Positions 1 to 10,900 of a stretch of DNA of 64,000 bases are shown in pieces; position 1 is the first letter of the stretch; each line of letters begins with the position of its first letter. The notes under the pieces were generated by a model. The model ran no database searches. It saw nothing but the letters and a program-made list of their open reading frames with translations, and was not told the DNA's origin. The stretch lies in the NCBI GenBank assembly GCA_954871525.1, contig OX940860.1, positions 23,344,001 through 23,408,000 on the forward strand. The letters are read 5' to 3'. This stretch comes from Parietaria judaica (lineage: Eukaryota > Streptophyta > Magnoliopsida > Rosales > Urticaceae). Made by a program: the position numbers and the translations under genes.

Positions 1-1677
1 ATGATAGATAAAGATCTAGCTTAAATTGTTTGAGGATATTTAGTTATCTATATTATAGAAATCAATGATGATTAATTGATCATAAAGATAGGGGTAATTT
101 ATTATTATTATTATTATATCATACTATACATTATATTTTTATTATTTAAACATGCATTTCTCTTCTCACATTCACAATAGGAATAAGTAACAACATTGTG
201 AATCCTCGAATTGCCTTAGATCCCAAAAAATTACAGTTGATGAATAAAAAAGTTTTAACTCACGAAATGGAGAAGTAATTGATAAAATGCTGCAAGACTC
301 TACGAAAACTACAGCATTCACGGAATCCTTCGAATTCCGCATTTTCGCATTGTGTCAAAGTTCCGGGGATGGCCATTTACCATCAGTGAGCATATAACCA
401 ACTACCAAGCATGCCATAATCTAATTATCACATTATAGATGGAATTAAAAATAAAGAGGTCATTGATAATTTATTATAGAGAAACAAAAATCAAATTGGG
501 AAAAGATAACATATTCCCACACTAGATCCAATGTGCATTTAAGTAAGTTCAATACTATTTAGGTTTAGCCTATAATAAAGTAGGCCCATAACTCTCTCGA
601 TCTGAATAATAGCTTAATTACGTAGCAGTTTATGATATCATATTATTAATAAATGATTAGTCACATTCCATAGATCCCAAGTACAGTGCAAGAGCCTAGA
701 GTACAGAATGATCCTACATCTAGTTCTAAAATTAATTGATGTTGTTTTTGTTGAATCATTGGCCTCTTCTCTTAATTAGTGTTGAATATGTTACAAAACA
801 TTTAATATTGAAGTAATTATTGTCATTATAAGCAAGATGTTTTTTTTCTTCTATAATTGCATTTAAGTTGTCCATTATAATAGTACATTTATAAAAGACA
901 TGGAAATTAATTTCAACCCCGATAAAATTCATTTAAATATTATAATCTTGTATTAGCAGTTAACTGAATTATTAATGGGGCCCAATGAATAAATAAAGCA
1001 TATTTTCTTTCAACAATTTCTTTCTCATCTGTCAAGTGTCAACTCTTTTGCACGTGTTTTTCTCCCTTGTCATACCTAATAAAGTTTATGAATTTATTAT
1101 TTATGAAAAACTTATCGATAAACTTGTTACTTAATCTCATAAAATCAAACTATCAATTTAATTTGTGTTTTATATGTAATATAACCTTAAAATAAGTAAT
1201 TATTTTAATTATAAAAAAAAATCCTTCATTCAATTTATGTTGTATTTTATAAAAAAAAAAAGTGGCGAAATATGAAAATCCATTCCAGCCTCAAAAGATA
1301 AGTTAGGAGATAAAGAGATTCTTTGTTACAAAAATTGTGTTTTTAAAAATTATTAATGAAGCAGTAAATTGATTTATTAAGTAAGCCCCAATAAATAATA
1401 AATAAATAAATACATTAATAAAGCATTTTTTCAATTTTTCGCTCATGTTTTTCTTGTTAATATGTCTACTCTTGCCTAACAAAGCTTGCAAAAAATATCA
1501 TCTGATTTTGCTTTTAGATTTACACTGTCACTGTCTGATTTTGATGTTAGATTTACACTATTTGATTTTTTTCGATGGCATAAACTTTTTTTTTTACGAT
1601 CAAAGTTGTTAATATATAATATTTTATTTTCTACAACATTTTCCTCACTTGTTAAGAAGTGACATATGTCCATAATC
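1..1677. other. AT-rich intergenic DNA
   Basis: No coding sequence is recognised. The stretch is very AT-rich with many short A or T runs. Two blocks, about 960-1090 and 1340-1500, resemble each other (AATAAATAAAGCAT-like core, then a T-rich tract and a CTAATAAAG/CTAACAAAG-like end), suggesting an old, diverged direct duplication with a period near 400 bp. The short reading frames here have no recognisable domains and low-complexity composition. Confidence 0.6.
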
Positions 1678-1860
1678 ACTAAATTCTTGAAGATAAATCA
1701 CTACCGTCTATTTTTTGCGACAAAAATCACTAACATCATCAATTGTTTGCAGATAAGTCACTAACGTTTATTTTTTGCGGCGAAAATCATCAAAGTCACT
1801 AAATTCTTGCAAATAAATCACTAACGTCTATTTATGCACCAAAAGTCATTAACGTCAGTC
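1678..1860. repeat. Diverged ~64-bp tandem repeat, about three units
   Basis: A unit of the form AAATTCTTG-AGATAAATCACTAACGTCTATTTTTTGCG-AAAAATCACTAACGTCA recurs three times with substitutions and small indels (starts near 1680, 1745 and 1800). It is non-coding. It may belong to the arm of an inverted-repeat transposon, since sequences with the same 'GCGGCGAAAA' flavour follow at 2090-2300. Confidence 0.6.
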
Positions 1861-2084
1861 TTTCCTTACAAATGTTATCTGGCAACGTTAAATGACCTAT
1901 CACTAACCTACATGGCATTCATCAATTGTCTCTAACAACGACAACACGCTTTAGTGATAACATTATTTGAAATAGAGATTTTTACGGCAATTGTACCATA
2001 TACTTTTAAAATTAATTTTATCGTGGCCAAAATTCTAAAAACACGAAAAAATAATCCTACCATAACTTCCAATTTTTCTCAAAA

Positions 2085-2303
2085 TTTTTATCGTGGCAGC
2101 GAAAATACCCAACCTTTGGCCATATTCTCAGATAGGTACCCAACCTCAATAAATGTCGGTAAAAGTACCTAACGTCGCACTTTTGTTGCTGACCAACTAA
2201 CGCCGTTAGACACTTGCCTACGTAGCCGTTAGGCTGTCTCATGTGGCGTGCCATGTGGCACAAGCCGCCACGTGGCCAAAGGTTTGGTACTTTCGCCGCC
2301 ACA
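2085..2303. repeat. Single arm of a Mutator-like MITE (putative)
   Basis: The segment carries the phrase pattern shared by other inverted-repeat elements here: 'AAAATACCCAACCTTTGG', a CGCCGTTAG block, CCACGTGG-type motifs and 'GGTACTTTCGCCGCCAC'. The weak internal symmetry suggests a short or decayed foldback element, but no clean target duplication was found. The classification is inferred from resemblance to the elements at 15127-17525 and 44146-44612. Confidence 0.35.
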
Positions 2304-2548
2304 TATATTAAAATTTTTGAAATAAAAAATATTTCTTGAAAATAAATTTGTAGATAAAGAATAATAACACGTCAAAAATATTGGATTGGTTGGAATAAAG
2401 AATAATAAATTTGTAGCAGCATCTAATTTCTTTCTACTACTTGGACTGGTCTTTCAGTTTAAAAAACAAAGTGTTAGTGAATGAGTAAAAGCTACAAGGT
2501 CTTTAATTTATTTATAATTGAATAGTGTATTTAAATTTAACTTAGCAT

Positions 2549-3145
2549 CAGGGGCGGACCCAGGATTCCAAGTCAGGGGTGACGAACCACAAAAAAAATT
2601 ATAAATAATATATTATAGTATTTTTACGAGGTAGCGAACAAAAAGTTATTTTTATTACAACTCTTAAATTCAGTAGTATTTTTTTATTAAGTGGTGAGCA
2701 AAGATACTATATTATTATAACTTTTAAATTAAGTATTTTTTTATTAATATTTATTTCATAAAATATTTTTTTATTAATATCTATCAAATTAAATAGTCTG
2801 TAAATTTTAAAAAATAAAAGAAAAATAACTGGTACAAAAGTGAGGGAGTCTAGATTATATACAAGATAGATAAGAGGTGGAAAAAAAATGGGTTGAATTT
2901 AAGAAGGAAAAATTATGCTTCAAAATAAGGATAGATGGGCTCGATCTCTGGGCTAGAGTGTGGGAGCGAGCTTTGTCTCTTTCCTTGATCCCTTGGACCA
3001 AAGACAACTTGCTTCACGTGTAGAACATAAATAGAATAAATACATAGTAATAATTTAATTACAGGTTAAAATACCAACTTTTTTTTTTGCCGGACGAGCC
3101 GGGGGTGACATTAGCCACCCCCAAACATGCCTGGGTCCGCCCCTG
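2549..3145. mobile_element. hAT-type non-autonomous element (MITE)
   Basis: The 597-bp element has perfect 16-bp terminal inverted repeats, CAGGGGCGGACCCAGG on the left and its reverse complement on the right. Exact 8-bp direct repeats CTTAGCAT flank it (2541-2548 and 3146-3153). An 8-bp target duplication with a C-A-G-G-start terminus is typical of hAT transposons. The interior is AT-rich and lacks any transposase reading frame, so movement would require a transposase supplied elsewhere. The intact duplication suggests a fairly recent insertion. Confidence 0.85.
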
Positions 3146-3153
3146 CTTAGCAT

Positions 3154-3414
3154 ATAATTTACTAATTGCTAACTATAGACGATTAAAACTGAATAGCATT
3201 TTATTGACTTAAGATCTATTTAGATTTCATAATCGAGAGTCAACATCTATTTATATCTATTGCTAATTTGTGTCCTCAAGTTTAGAAGACTTTTCTTACT
3301 TAAACTAATACAACTAGACCTGGCTATAATCACCATTAGAGAATAGCCACGTCATTGTTTTCCGCAAACTTTCACGGTCGCCAACTTTTCACACTTTTTT
3401 TTTACGAGCTTTAA

Positions 3415-3445
<31 letters not shown>

Positions 3446-3992
3446 TTTGACTAAACAAACTAAATAAGTATTCTTGACCCAAATATCCGTTTAAAAATTT
3501 ATTCACGTGACGTGGCATAACACATCATCACACATGAGAAGTAATAACACGTCGTCATGCAACGTGGCATATAAAAGTGCCTACCACTAAGCTGCAATAA
3601 ATATTATGTATTTTTTTCAACAACATAAATATATATTTAATTGGTAAAAACGAATAGCATGCAAAAAAAAATTCACCGCAAATGAGCTCTAATATTTTGG
3701 CCACAACTGATATTAGCCCAAGAAACCCTAATTTGTTGCATGTTGATGATAAAGAGTTCATTTGATTACTATGCATGTTTAACCATTACTCTCCTATAGG
3801 TTTGAAAAGCTCTTTGTTAAATATTTAGGCCGAAGCTCAAACTATAGCCCAATGCATTGAATTCCTATAATCAAGAAACTTCTAGAGCCAAGAAAAGCCC
3901 ACAAAGAATATTAAGGCCCATATTTATTGTAAAATTTCTTAATAACCAATTTTAAATATGTAACATATTTCGTAGAAGATATACAAGGTCTT
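3154..3992. other. Intergenic DNA
   Basis: No gene recognised. It contains a short TA microsatellite around 3416-3446 and AT-rich unique sequence. The reading frame antisense at 3555-3776 has no recognisable domain and is probably chance. Confidence 0.5.
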
Positions 3993-4004
3993 AAGTACAT
4001 ATTT

Positions 4005-5210
4005 CTCCGACGGTGAGTATTCTGTCAAAAGCGGATACCGATTAAGTTTTCCTTCGACTTTCGACCTTGGAACGACATCATCATCTAGCAACGGAACATC
4101 CTGGTGGAGTAAAATTTGGAAGATTGTTGCTCCCCCAAAAGTTAAGTTGCACTTATGGAGGGTCTGCAAAAAGGTGGTGCCAACCCGTACTATTATTTCT
4201 CGTCGTGGTATCCAAATCGATACGGGGTGCCCTCTCTGTCATCTCGACCATGAGACTATTGGTCATTGTTTTTGGGGGTGTAAATCCTCTCGTAAAATCT
4301 GGAAACTTGCAGGATTTAGAGGCATTTTGGACTTGTTTGAACCAAGTATCGATCCTCTATGTCTCATTTCTACGGCCCTCAGCTCTCTTAGCCCTGATGA
4401 GTCTGCTCTTTTTTCCATCCTTATGTGGCAGATCTGGAATAATAGAAATAATGTTGTGAATGGAAGCAAATCAAGGACTCAACAGACCATTGTTGAAGGT
4501 GCTCTCAGTTTTCTCTCGGAGTTTAAGGAGGCTCAGAAGACTGAGAACACAAAAATGTGTACCATGACATCCGCTCCGACTTGGAAACCCCCTGAGGCGG
4601 ATTGTGTTGATATTTGTGTTGACGCTGCAATTGATGGCGGCGGGGAGGGTTATGGTATTGGTTTAGTGGCTCGTAACCACGAGAATCAAGTCATTGCGTC
4701 TGGAATCAACTTTTTTAGGCACGGGTTGTCTCCCCAGCTTGCTGAGGCCTCGGCTATCCGTCGTGGGGTCGAATGGGCGTACGATCAGGGATGGACAAAG
4801 ATTCGCATCCAATCGGATTGTCTGGGAGTTATTAAAGCTATAAATCGTAAGTCCGTTCCCCTTTCTGATCTGGGCTCGATTATTTCTGATACTCATCGTT
4901 TAGCTTTCCAGTTTGAGTCTGTTATTTTCTGCTTTAATCCGAGGGGTTGTAATGCAATTGCTCATGGTCTGGCTAAACTCGCTATTAAGGCTAGAGGAAA
5001 TTTTGTTTGGTTGGAGTCTGTTCCGCCAAGCGTTGAGATGTTTCTTTCAAATGATTCAAGTTGCAGCAGGGGAGTCCTGACCCTTGTTCAGGACGCGCGC
5101 TTGGCTGTTGCCAATGATAATATGATGTGGAGTACTCTTCCCTCCCGAGCCACACCCATTAGGGGGACTCGGAGGGTTTAATGAGGCTCGTCTTTCCTTC
5201 AAAAAAAAAA
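4005..5210 (+). mobile_element. 5'-truncated non-LTR retrotransposon (LINE)
   Basis: The 3' end of a plant LINE is bounded by a 12-bp direct repeat AAGTACATATTT at 3993-4004 and 5211-5222. A poly(A) tract at about 5201-5210 precedes the right-hand copy. Target-primed reverse transcription typically leaves this structure: a truncated 5' end, an oligo(A) tail and a variable-length duplication. Only the end of the second ORF remains, so the copy cannot move by itself. The exact duplication and the undamaged frame argue for a recent insertion. Confidence 0.85.
4006..5181 (+). CDS. LINE ORF2 fragment: zinc-binding RVT and RNase H domains
   Basis: An open frame runs from the LINE breakpoint to a stop at 5181, about 391 residues. 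It has no start codon of its own because the 5' part of ORF2 is missing; the first ATG-like choices inside it are not meaningful. It opens with the 'DGEYSVKSGYR' motif that precedes the zinc-binding domain of plant LINE reverse transcriptases. The C-x2-C...H...C zinc-binding motif follows ('CPLCHLDHETIGHCFWGC'). The second half is an RNase H fold: first Asp in 'CVDAAID', Glu in 'LAEASAI', Asp in 'QSDCL', and a final 'AHGLAKLA' His region. The domain order matches RVT-zinc plus RVT_3. It is a transposon remnant, not a host gene, though similar stand-alone RNase H ORFs are often annotated as plant proteins. Confidence 0.8.
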   Translation, partial: SDGEYSVKSGYRLSFPSTFDLGTTSSSSNGTSWWSKIWKIVAPPKVKLHLWRVCKKVVPTRTIISRRGIQIDTGCPLCHLDHETIGHCFWGCKSSRKIWKLAGFRGILDLFEPSIDPLCLISTALSSLSPDESALFSILMWQIWNNRNNVVNGSKSRTQQTIVEGALSFLSEFKEAQKTENTKMCTMTSAPTWKPPEADCVDICVDAAIDGGGEGYGIGLVARNHENQVIASGINFFRHGLSPQLAEASAIRRGVEWAYDQGWTKIRIQSDCLGVIKAINRKSVPLSDLGSIISDTHRLAFQFESVIFCFNPRGCNAIAHGLAKLAIKARGNFVWLESVPPSVEMFLSNDSSCSRGVLTLVQDARLAVANDNMMWSTLPSRATPIRGTRRV

Positions 5211-5222
5211 AAGTACATATTT

Positions 5223-5786
5223 TGTATCTTTTTCCGAAACACAATTATAAACTATCGCTTATTTCATAGTATTACATATTATTAGCTCCCAAATTGCGAG
5301 TTTAAGCATAGCGGAACCAGGGTTTACTGTCTGGAGTGGTTAATTTTTTATTTTATTTTTTCCAACAATTATATTTGAAGGGGTTATATCTAAATTTTAA
5401 TAAGAATTTAAGAGGGGTAGAATTGAAATTTTGAAGGAATTTTACACTATATTGTAATAAGGCGAGGCAGCACGCCTCAATAAATTGAGGCGTGGGCCTC
5501 AAATCGTTTCCCGAGTGCGTAGAAGCATGCAATATTCCGTGCATCGAAATTGCAAATTTAGACCATTCAATATATATGGACCCATTTTTACAAGTATCAC
5601 GTATGTTATTTTTTTTTTCTTTTTGAAATAGCTGCTGATTTATGCATAATATAATAAATAATAAGAGCTGAAAAAGTGAAGACTTTTGATGATCATGAAT
5701 AACAAGTTACACATTGTTGCTTTACCATCTTCAAAATTATTACTGTGAACATCATGACCATCATCGTACCTCCTTGGATTAATCAT
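5223..5786. other. Intergenic DNA
   Basis: No gene seen. The block near 5310-5545 (a 'TAGCGGAACCAGGGTTTACTG'-like start and GC-richer 'GGCGAGGCAGCACGCCTC' motif) resembles decayed transposon sequence, but no ends could be defined. The right part is presumably the 3' flank of the minus-strand gene at 5787. Confidence 0.45.
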
Positions 5787-5967
5787 TCAAACGATGATGA
5801 TGACCACCAAAAGAGCAGAAGCCAAACAGATCAGCACGCTTCCAACAGCTTCAGAAGCCTTCGAGTTCGAGATCACCCTGTCTTCTGCCATAATCAACAA
5901 CAACAACGTTAGACATCTGGGAATTAAACATGAAGACTCAAGATCTTGAGAGAATATATATACATAC

Positions 5968-6015
<48 letters not shown>

Positions 6016-6254
6016 GACTCACTGCACTCTTTTGGGTGGCATATACACTTCAACGCAACGCCACAGTTGCCACTAGGGTTTTGATCGCACTCGTTGCAGA
6101 TATTGGGCACGTGGTCGGGAATGTCGAAAGAAACCCTAGTGCCCAGAGCATCTTCAGAGGTGGAAGAAGAAGAAGTGAAGAAGATCATGAGGCTGAGAGT
6201 TAAGAGAAGGAGAAGGTGACGAAGAAGATGGACTTTCTCCATAGCGATCATCAT
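5787..6254 (-). CDS. Small Cys-rich secreted/membrane-tethered protein, two exons
   Basis: Exons are 6254-6023 and 5884-5787, joined at a phase-1 GT-AG intron (donor A|GTGAGT, acceptor CAG|AA), giving about 109 residues. Two more in-frame ATGs lie within the first five codons, so the exact start is uncertain. The N-terminus is a strong signal peptide (a leucine-rich stretch at about residues 8-27 followed by a Ser/Thr-rich segment). The middle has six cysteines in a compact C-x2-C-x6-C-x5-C-x-C-x4-C pattern. The C-terminus is a roughly 18-residue hydrophobic tail rich in Leu, Val and Ile. Signal peptide, small Cys module and hydrophobic tail fit a GPI-anchored or single-pass surface protein. 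I do not recognise the family and assign no function. The 138-bp intron contains a TA microsatellite; reading through it gives an artefactual Ile-Tyr repeat. Confidence 0.65.
5954..6012. repeat. (TA)n/(TACA) microsatellite in intron
   Basis: About 58 bp of alternating TA with two TACATA interruptions fill much of the single intron of the small Cys-rich gene, directly beside its 5' splice site. Length variation here would change intron size but not the protein. Confidence 0.85.
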
Positions 6255-7365
6255 TTTGTTTGATCACAGTCAAGGACAGAGAAACAGAAGGGTATAGTTG
6301 CATTGATATTCGATTAATTACTTAATCCGGTTATTAATTAATGGCTTTTCATTAAATAAAATAATAATAATAATAATAAAAAACTTTGGTACAAATATTA
6401 CTAATTGTCTTTCGACCGTTTGAATTTATTTGGTTGGGGTGAGTTATATTCGCCATTTTCTTGCACTTTTAACATCTTGATGTGCAAAATAACCAAGCTT
6501 GGTCGGCTTACTGATAATTTCACTATATCGGTATTCTTACAATACGAGTATATAATGTGAGTACGTATATGTAATTTTGATTAATATCTAGACGAACATA
6601 AAGTGGTTTTGCCTTGCGGCTAATACCCTTAATATGTATTTTTTACATGTCCCGTGATAAATAAAGTGCTAAAATTTTAGGCTACTTACAAATCATTTTT
6701 TTTATAAGCAATCTAATTTTAGTTTCTGCTGAGTGAACTTTTTGTCATCTTCAACGGATCTGAAGCTTTATTTATAGTTCTTTGTGGAATACTGACTGTA
6801 AATACAGACTTCTTTTCTTTTTTCTGTTTTTCTCTTTTTGTTCTTACAAGAATCTTGATCAGTGAGGTTGAGTTGAGTTACTTATATTCATTTTCGTTTA
6901 TTACTTTACTTTGCTTTTGATTTGAAATTCATGGAATTCTGTTAGTGGCAGGCAAAATTATGAAGGTGGGACCTCTTGATTACCAATAATTCGTTGTTTA
7001 GGATAAAATATTGTTATAAAGTCAAAAAAACTATTCTTCATTTCATGCCTTTCTTGGTTCATTGCTATAATTAGTTGTTTATTAATAAGTTTTTAAATTC
7101 TTTTATTTTTTATTTTATAAAAGTCTTTTAACATTAGTATTTTTTTTTTTACGAATTGTTATACTTGACTATTAAGTATTATGTGACATCCACGTAACAT
7201 CGCTACGTGATTTTTTTTTATATAATTATTCTATCAATACATTATTACTTATTAAACACAAAAAAAGAAAAATAATGGGGTTTCATAAAATTCTACGAAG
7301 GACATAAAGAGAACAGAACAATTTGCTCACAAAGTTGATTTTTAGCAAAGTATTTAAACTCTCGA
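6255..7365. other. Intergenic DNA
   Basis: No gene recognised. The first 100-200 bp are probably the promoter and 5' UTR of the minus-strand gene ending at 6254. The rest is AT-rich unique-looking DNA with an AATAAT run near 6358-6380. The segment next to 7366 may belong to the older LTR-like sequence into which the Copia element inserted. Confidence 0.45.
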
Positions 7366-7370
7366 TTCCT

Positions 7371-7913
7371 TGTTGGATCCCAATTCACGGATCTGCAAAG
7401 AACACGAATAACACCAAAAGAAATCGAACAGAAAAATAAAGGACACAAACTTTTGGGAGAAGAAATTCTCTTGATTAATAATCGAAGGCAATACAAGAAG
7501 ATAAACTCAAAATTATAATGGACTCTACACAATACAAAGTGTACAATGCTAGGTTTATATAGCCTCTCATAGGCGAAACCCTAGCTACCAAATCGCACAA
7601 AATCAGGAAACTACCCTAAATAATCTCGCCGAATCTTTGACTTGATTTGCTTGCTCCTCAAGTTACGCGACTTCCTTTCTGGGTAGAGTTTCCTTTTCCT
7701 GCCCGGACAGTCTCTCTGTCCCCAAGCTGACCTGCTCGTATGCTCCGGGCTGAGCTTGCCTTCTATCCGGACACTCTGCTCGTGTTCACCCGAGCTGGGC
7801 TGAACGGCTGTCTGTCTTCTGTTCTGGTCGGTACCCGGGCTGACTCCTCGCAAGTGTTTCTGCCCGTCCTGGGTTCTGGTCGTCACCCGGACTAAGTCAA
7901 GCTTAAGCTCACA
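7371..7913 (-). repeat. 3' LTR of the Copia element
   Basis: 543 bp, starting TG and ending CA in either reading direction, and nearly identical to 12241-12784. The gag-pol frame continues into this LTR to its stop at 7611, so about 100 C-terminal codons are LTR-encoded. On the minus strand the LTR has a promoter-like TATATAAACC-type motif near 7553-7562 (plus strand 'GGTTTATATAG'). Confidence 0.92.
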
Positions 7914-10900
7914 TTCTCCCCCGTAAGCTTGACTTGCTTCCACTCTCTTCACTCCGAGCAGCTCTCTCATCTCTTCGAACTTGACTCTCCCTAGAGCCTT
8001 AGTAAGAATGTCTGCCCGTTGCTCCCTCGTGTTGACGAACTCCACGATGATCTCTCGCTTCTCCACACACTCACGAATGTAGTGAAACTTCGTGTCAATG
8101 TGTTTGCTCCGTCCATGGAACACTGGATTCTTCATCAACGCAATTGCAGACTTGTTGTCCACGTAGAGAGTAGCTGGTCTCTGCTCGGATCCGGTCACTT
8201 CACTAAGTAGCCCCTTCAACCACATAGCTTGACATGCTGCTGCGGTTGCCGCCATGAACTCCGCTTCACACGAGGATAGAGCTACTATCTGCTGCTTTTG
8301 AGACTGCCAGGTGATCAGGTTTCCGTTGAGGTAGAACGCCATCCCTCCGGTACTCTTCTTGTCATCGATATCACCAGCCAGATCACTGTCCGTAAAGCCG
8401 ACTAGTACTTCTGCTCCACTTCCTCGGTTGTACTGGATCCCGTAGTCCGTCGTGCCCTTCACGTAACGCAAGATGTGCTTCACCGCCTGCTGGTGTGCAC
8501 TCGTGGGCTTCTCCATGTATCGACTGACTATCCCGACTGCGTGTGAAATGTCTGGTCGGGTGTGGGTGAGATACCTCAGGCACCCGATCACGCGTCTGTA
8601 CTCCGTGGGATCCATTCTTCTCCCTTCAGCATCCTTCCCGAGCTGCAGCTTCGCCTCCATAGGGTACTTGCTCGAGTTACAGTCCGTCATCTCGAACTGT
8701 TTAAGGATCTTCTTCGCATAGGCCGACTGCTTCAGCGTAATGCAGTCCTTCTTCTGTTCCACCTCGAGACCAAGGTAGTACGAAAGTAATCCGAGGTCAC
8801 TCATCTCGAATTCGGCCATCATCTGCTGCTTGAATCCATCTACGCCTCCTGCGCTGGATCCTGTGACGATCAGGTCGTCCACATACACTCCCACGATCAG
8901 AGTTTCCTGCCCGGAACTCCTGGTGTAGACTGCCTGCTCGCTCAGACACTTTGTGAATCCAAGATTTTTCAAGCTCTTATCAAGGCGGATGTTCCACGCT
9001 CTTGGCGCTTGTCTCAACCCGTACAGGGCCTTGGATAACTTGTACACCTTCTGCTCCTTGCCCGTGACGCCGAACCCCTCTGGTTGCTTGACGTACACTT
9101 CTTCTTCGAGGTCACCATTTAGGAATGCCGATTTGACATCCAGATGGTGAATTTCCCAACCTCGATGAGCTGCTAGGGCTAGGATGAGTCTGATCGTGTC
9201 CAGTCTTGCTACTGGAGCAAAGACTTCCTCAAAGTCTATGTCTTTCCTCTGCACGTATCCTTTAGCTACCAGCCTTGCCTTGTACTTAAGGACATTCCCC
9301 TCAGTGTCCTTCTTCAGCTTATACACCCACTTCAGGCCGATGGGATTATGACCTTTGGGCAGGTCGGTAAGCTCCCATGTCCTGTTCTTCTCAATGGACT
9401 CCATCTCCTTCTTCATTGCTTCCTGCCACTCCTGCTCGGCTGCTGCCTCCTGGTAATTGGCTGGTTCTTCTGCACACAACAAAGAAAGTTCATCCAGGCT
9501 CATCTCCACTTCTTGAGTCTGATCGTAGACGTCTGCTAGAGGTCGGAATCCTCTTGGGCCGTCTTTTATGGAGGAATCTCCCGAGCTGGACGGGCTGGTC
9601 CTGCTCGGACTTGGTGTCCTGGGTGTATCCGGGGTGCTCTCTCCCGGGCTGGGTTCCCTCGTTTCTGGCAAGACTGTTCCCGAGCTGGGTGTTCCGGGCT
9701 TCTCTTGCTCGGCAACATCCTGGTCGTCTTCGACAATGAACTCCACTGAGTTCTGCTCGGGTTCTCCATTCTCGTCGCGCCAATCCCACTTCATCTCCTC
9801 TTCGAACACAGCATCTCTGCTCACTTGGAGTCTGCCGCGTCGTGGATCGTAGAGTCTGTGTGCCTTGCTTCCTTCTTCAACGCCAAGGTACACCATCTTC
9901 TGACTCCTGTCATCCAACTTCTTGAGATGTGGCCCCGCAATCTTCACGTGTGCGGTGCATCCGAACACTTTCAAATGTTCTAAGTGGGGTTTCTTCCCTT
10001 TCCACGCCTGGTAGGGGGTACGCTCTCCTAGCGCTTTGGTCGGCAAACGATTAAGCAGGTAGACCGCATGTCTTACTGCTTCTGCCCAAAACCGGGCTGG
10101 AACTTGCATGCTCTTGAGCAAGCTCCTCGCTGTCTTCATCACAGTTCGGTTTCGCCTTTCCACTACGCCATTCTGCTGGGGCGTGTGGGGTGCAGACAGG
10201 TGACGCTGAACTCCTTCCTGGTCGCAGAACTCTCCGAACTGCTGGGAGGTGAATTCTCCTCCTCGGTCTGTACGCAAGACCTTTAACCTATGCACCGAGC
10301 CATTCTCCACAATCTTCTTGAACTTCTTGAAGACCTCAAAGGCTCCGCTTTTTTCCTTAAGCATATAAACCCACATCCAGCGACTGTAATCATCAACAAG
10401 TAAAAGAAAGTACTTGTTACCTGCCAATGTTGCTGGGGTGACTGGACCACATAGGTCTGCATGCACCAACTGTAGGGGTCTCTCTGCTCGGAATTTGGCC
10501 TTTATCGGAAACGGTATCCTCGCCTGCTTCGCGATCATGCAGCACTCACATAGCTGGTCGGGGTGTTCTATCTTGGGAACCCCGAAGGCCATCTTCTTCT
10601 CGCCCATCATCTTAAGCGCGTGAAAATTCACGTGTCCGAGCCGTGCGTGCCATAGCCAAGCCGGGTCTGCCATCGATGCCATAAGACAGACGGGCTGGCA
10701 TGTCTTTAGGAGAATCTTGTAGAGTCTGTTGGGTGTTCGCTCCACCTTCATCAACAGCTCTCCTTCCTTGGTCCACATCTTCAGGTAGGACCCTTGCAGC
10801 AACACCGTGTTCCCGATCTCAGTCATCTGTCCTAGACTGATGATGTTGCTTTTCAACTTCGGGATGAAATACACCTGGGTCATCAGACGCTGGTCGCCAT

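Noticed and set aside
1678..1860. CRISPR-like array of spaced repeats
   Set aside because: The repeat units are diverged tandem copies without unique spacers, and the organism is a plant.
4067..4459. 130-codon plus-strand ORF overlapping the LINE
   Set aside because: It is out of frame with the zinc-finger/RNase H frame, which shows the conserved motifs.
5946..6203. Plus-strand 85-codon ORF over the small Cys-rich gene
   Set aside because: It begins in the TA microsatellite and is antisense to the exon with signal peptide and cysteines.
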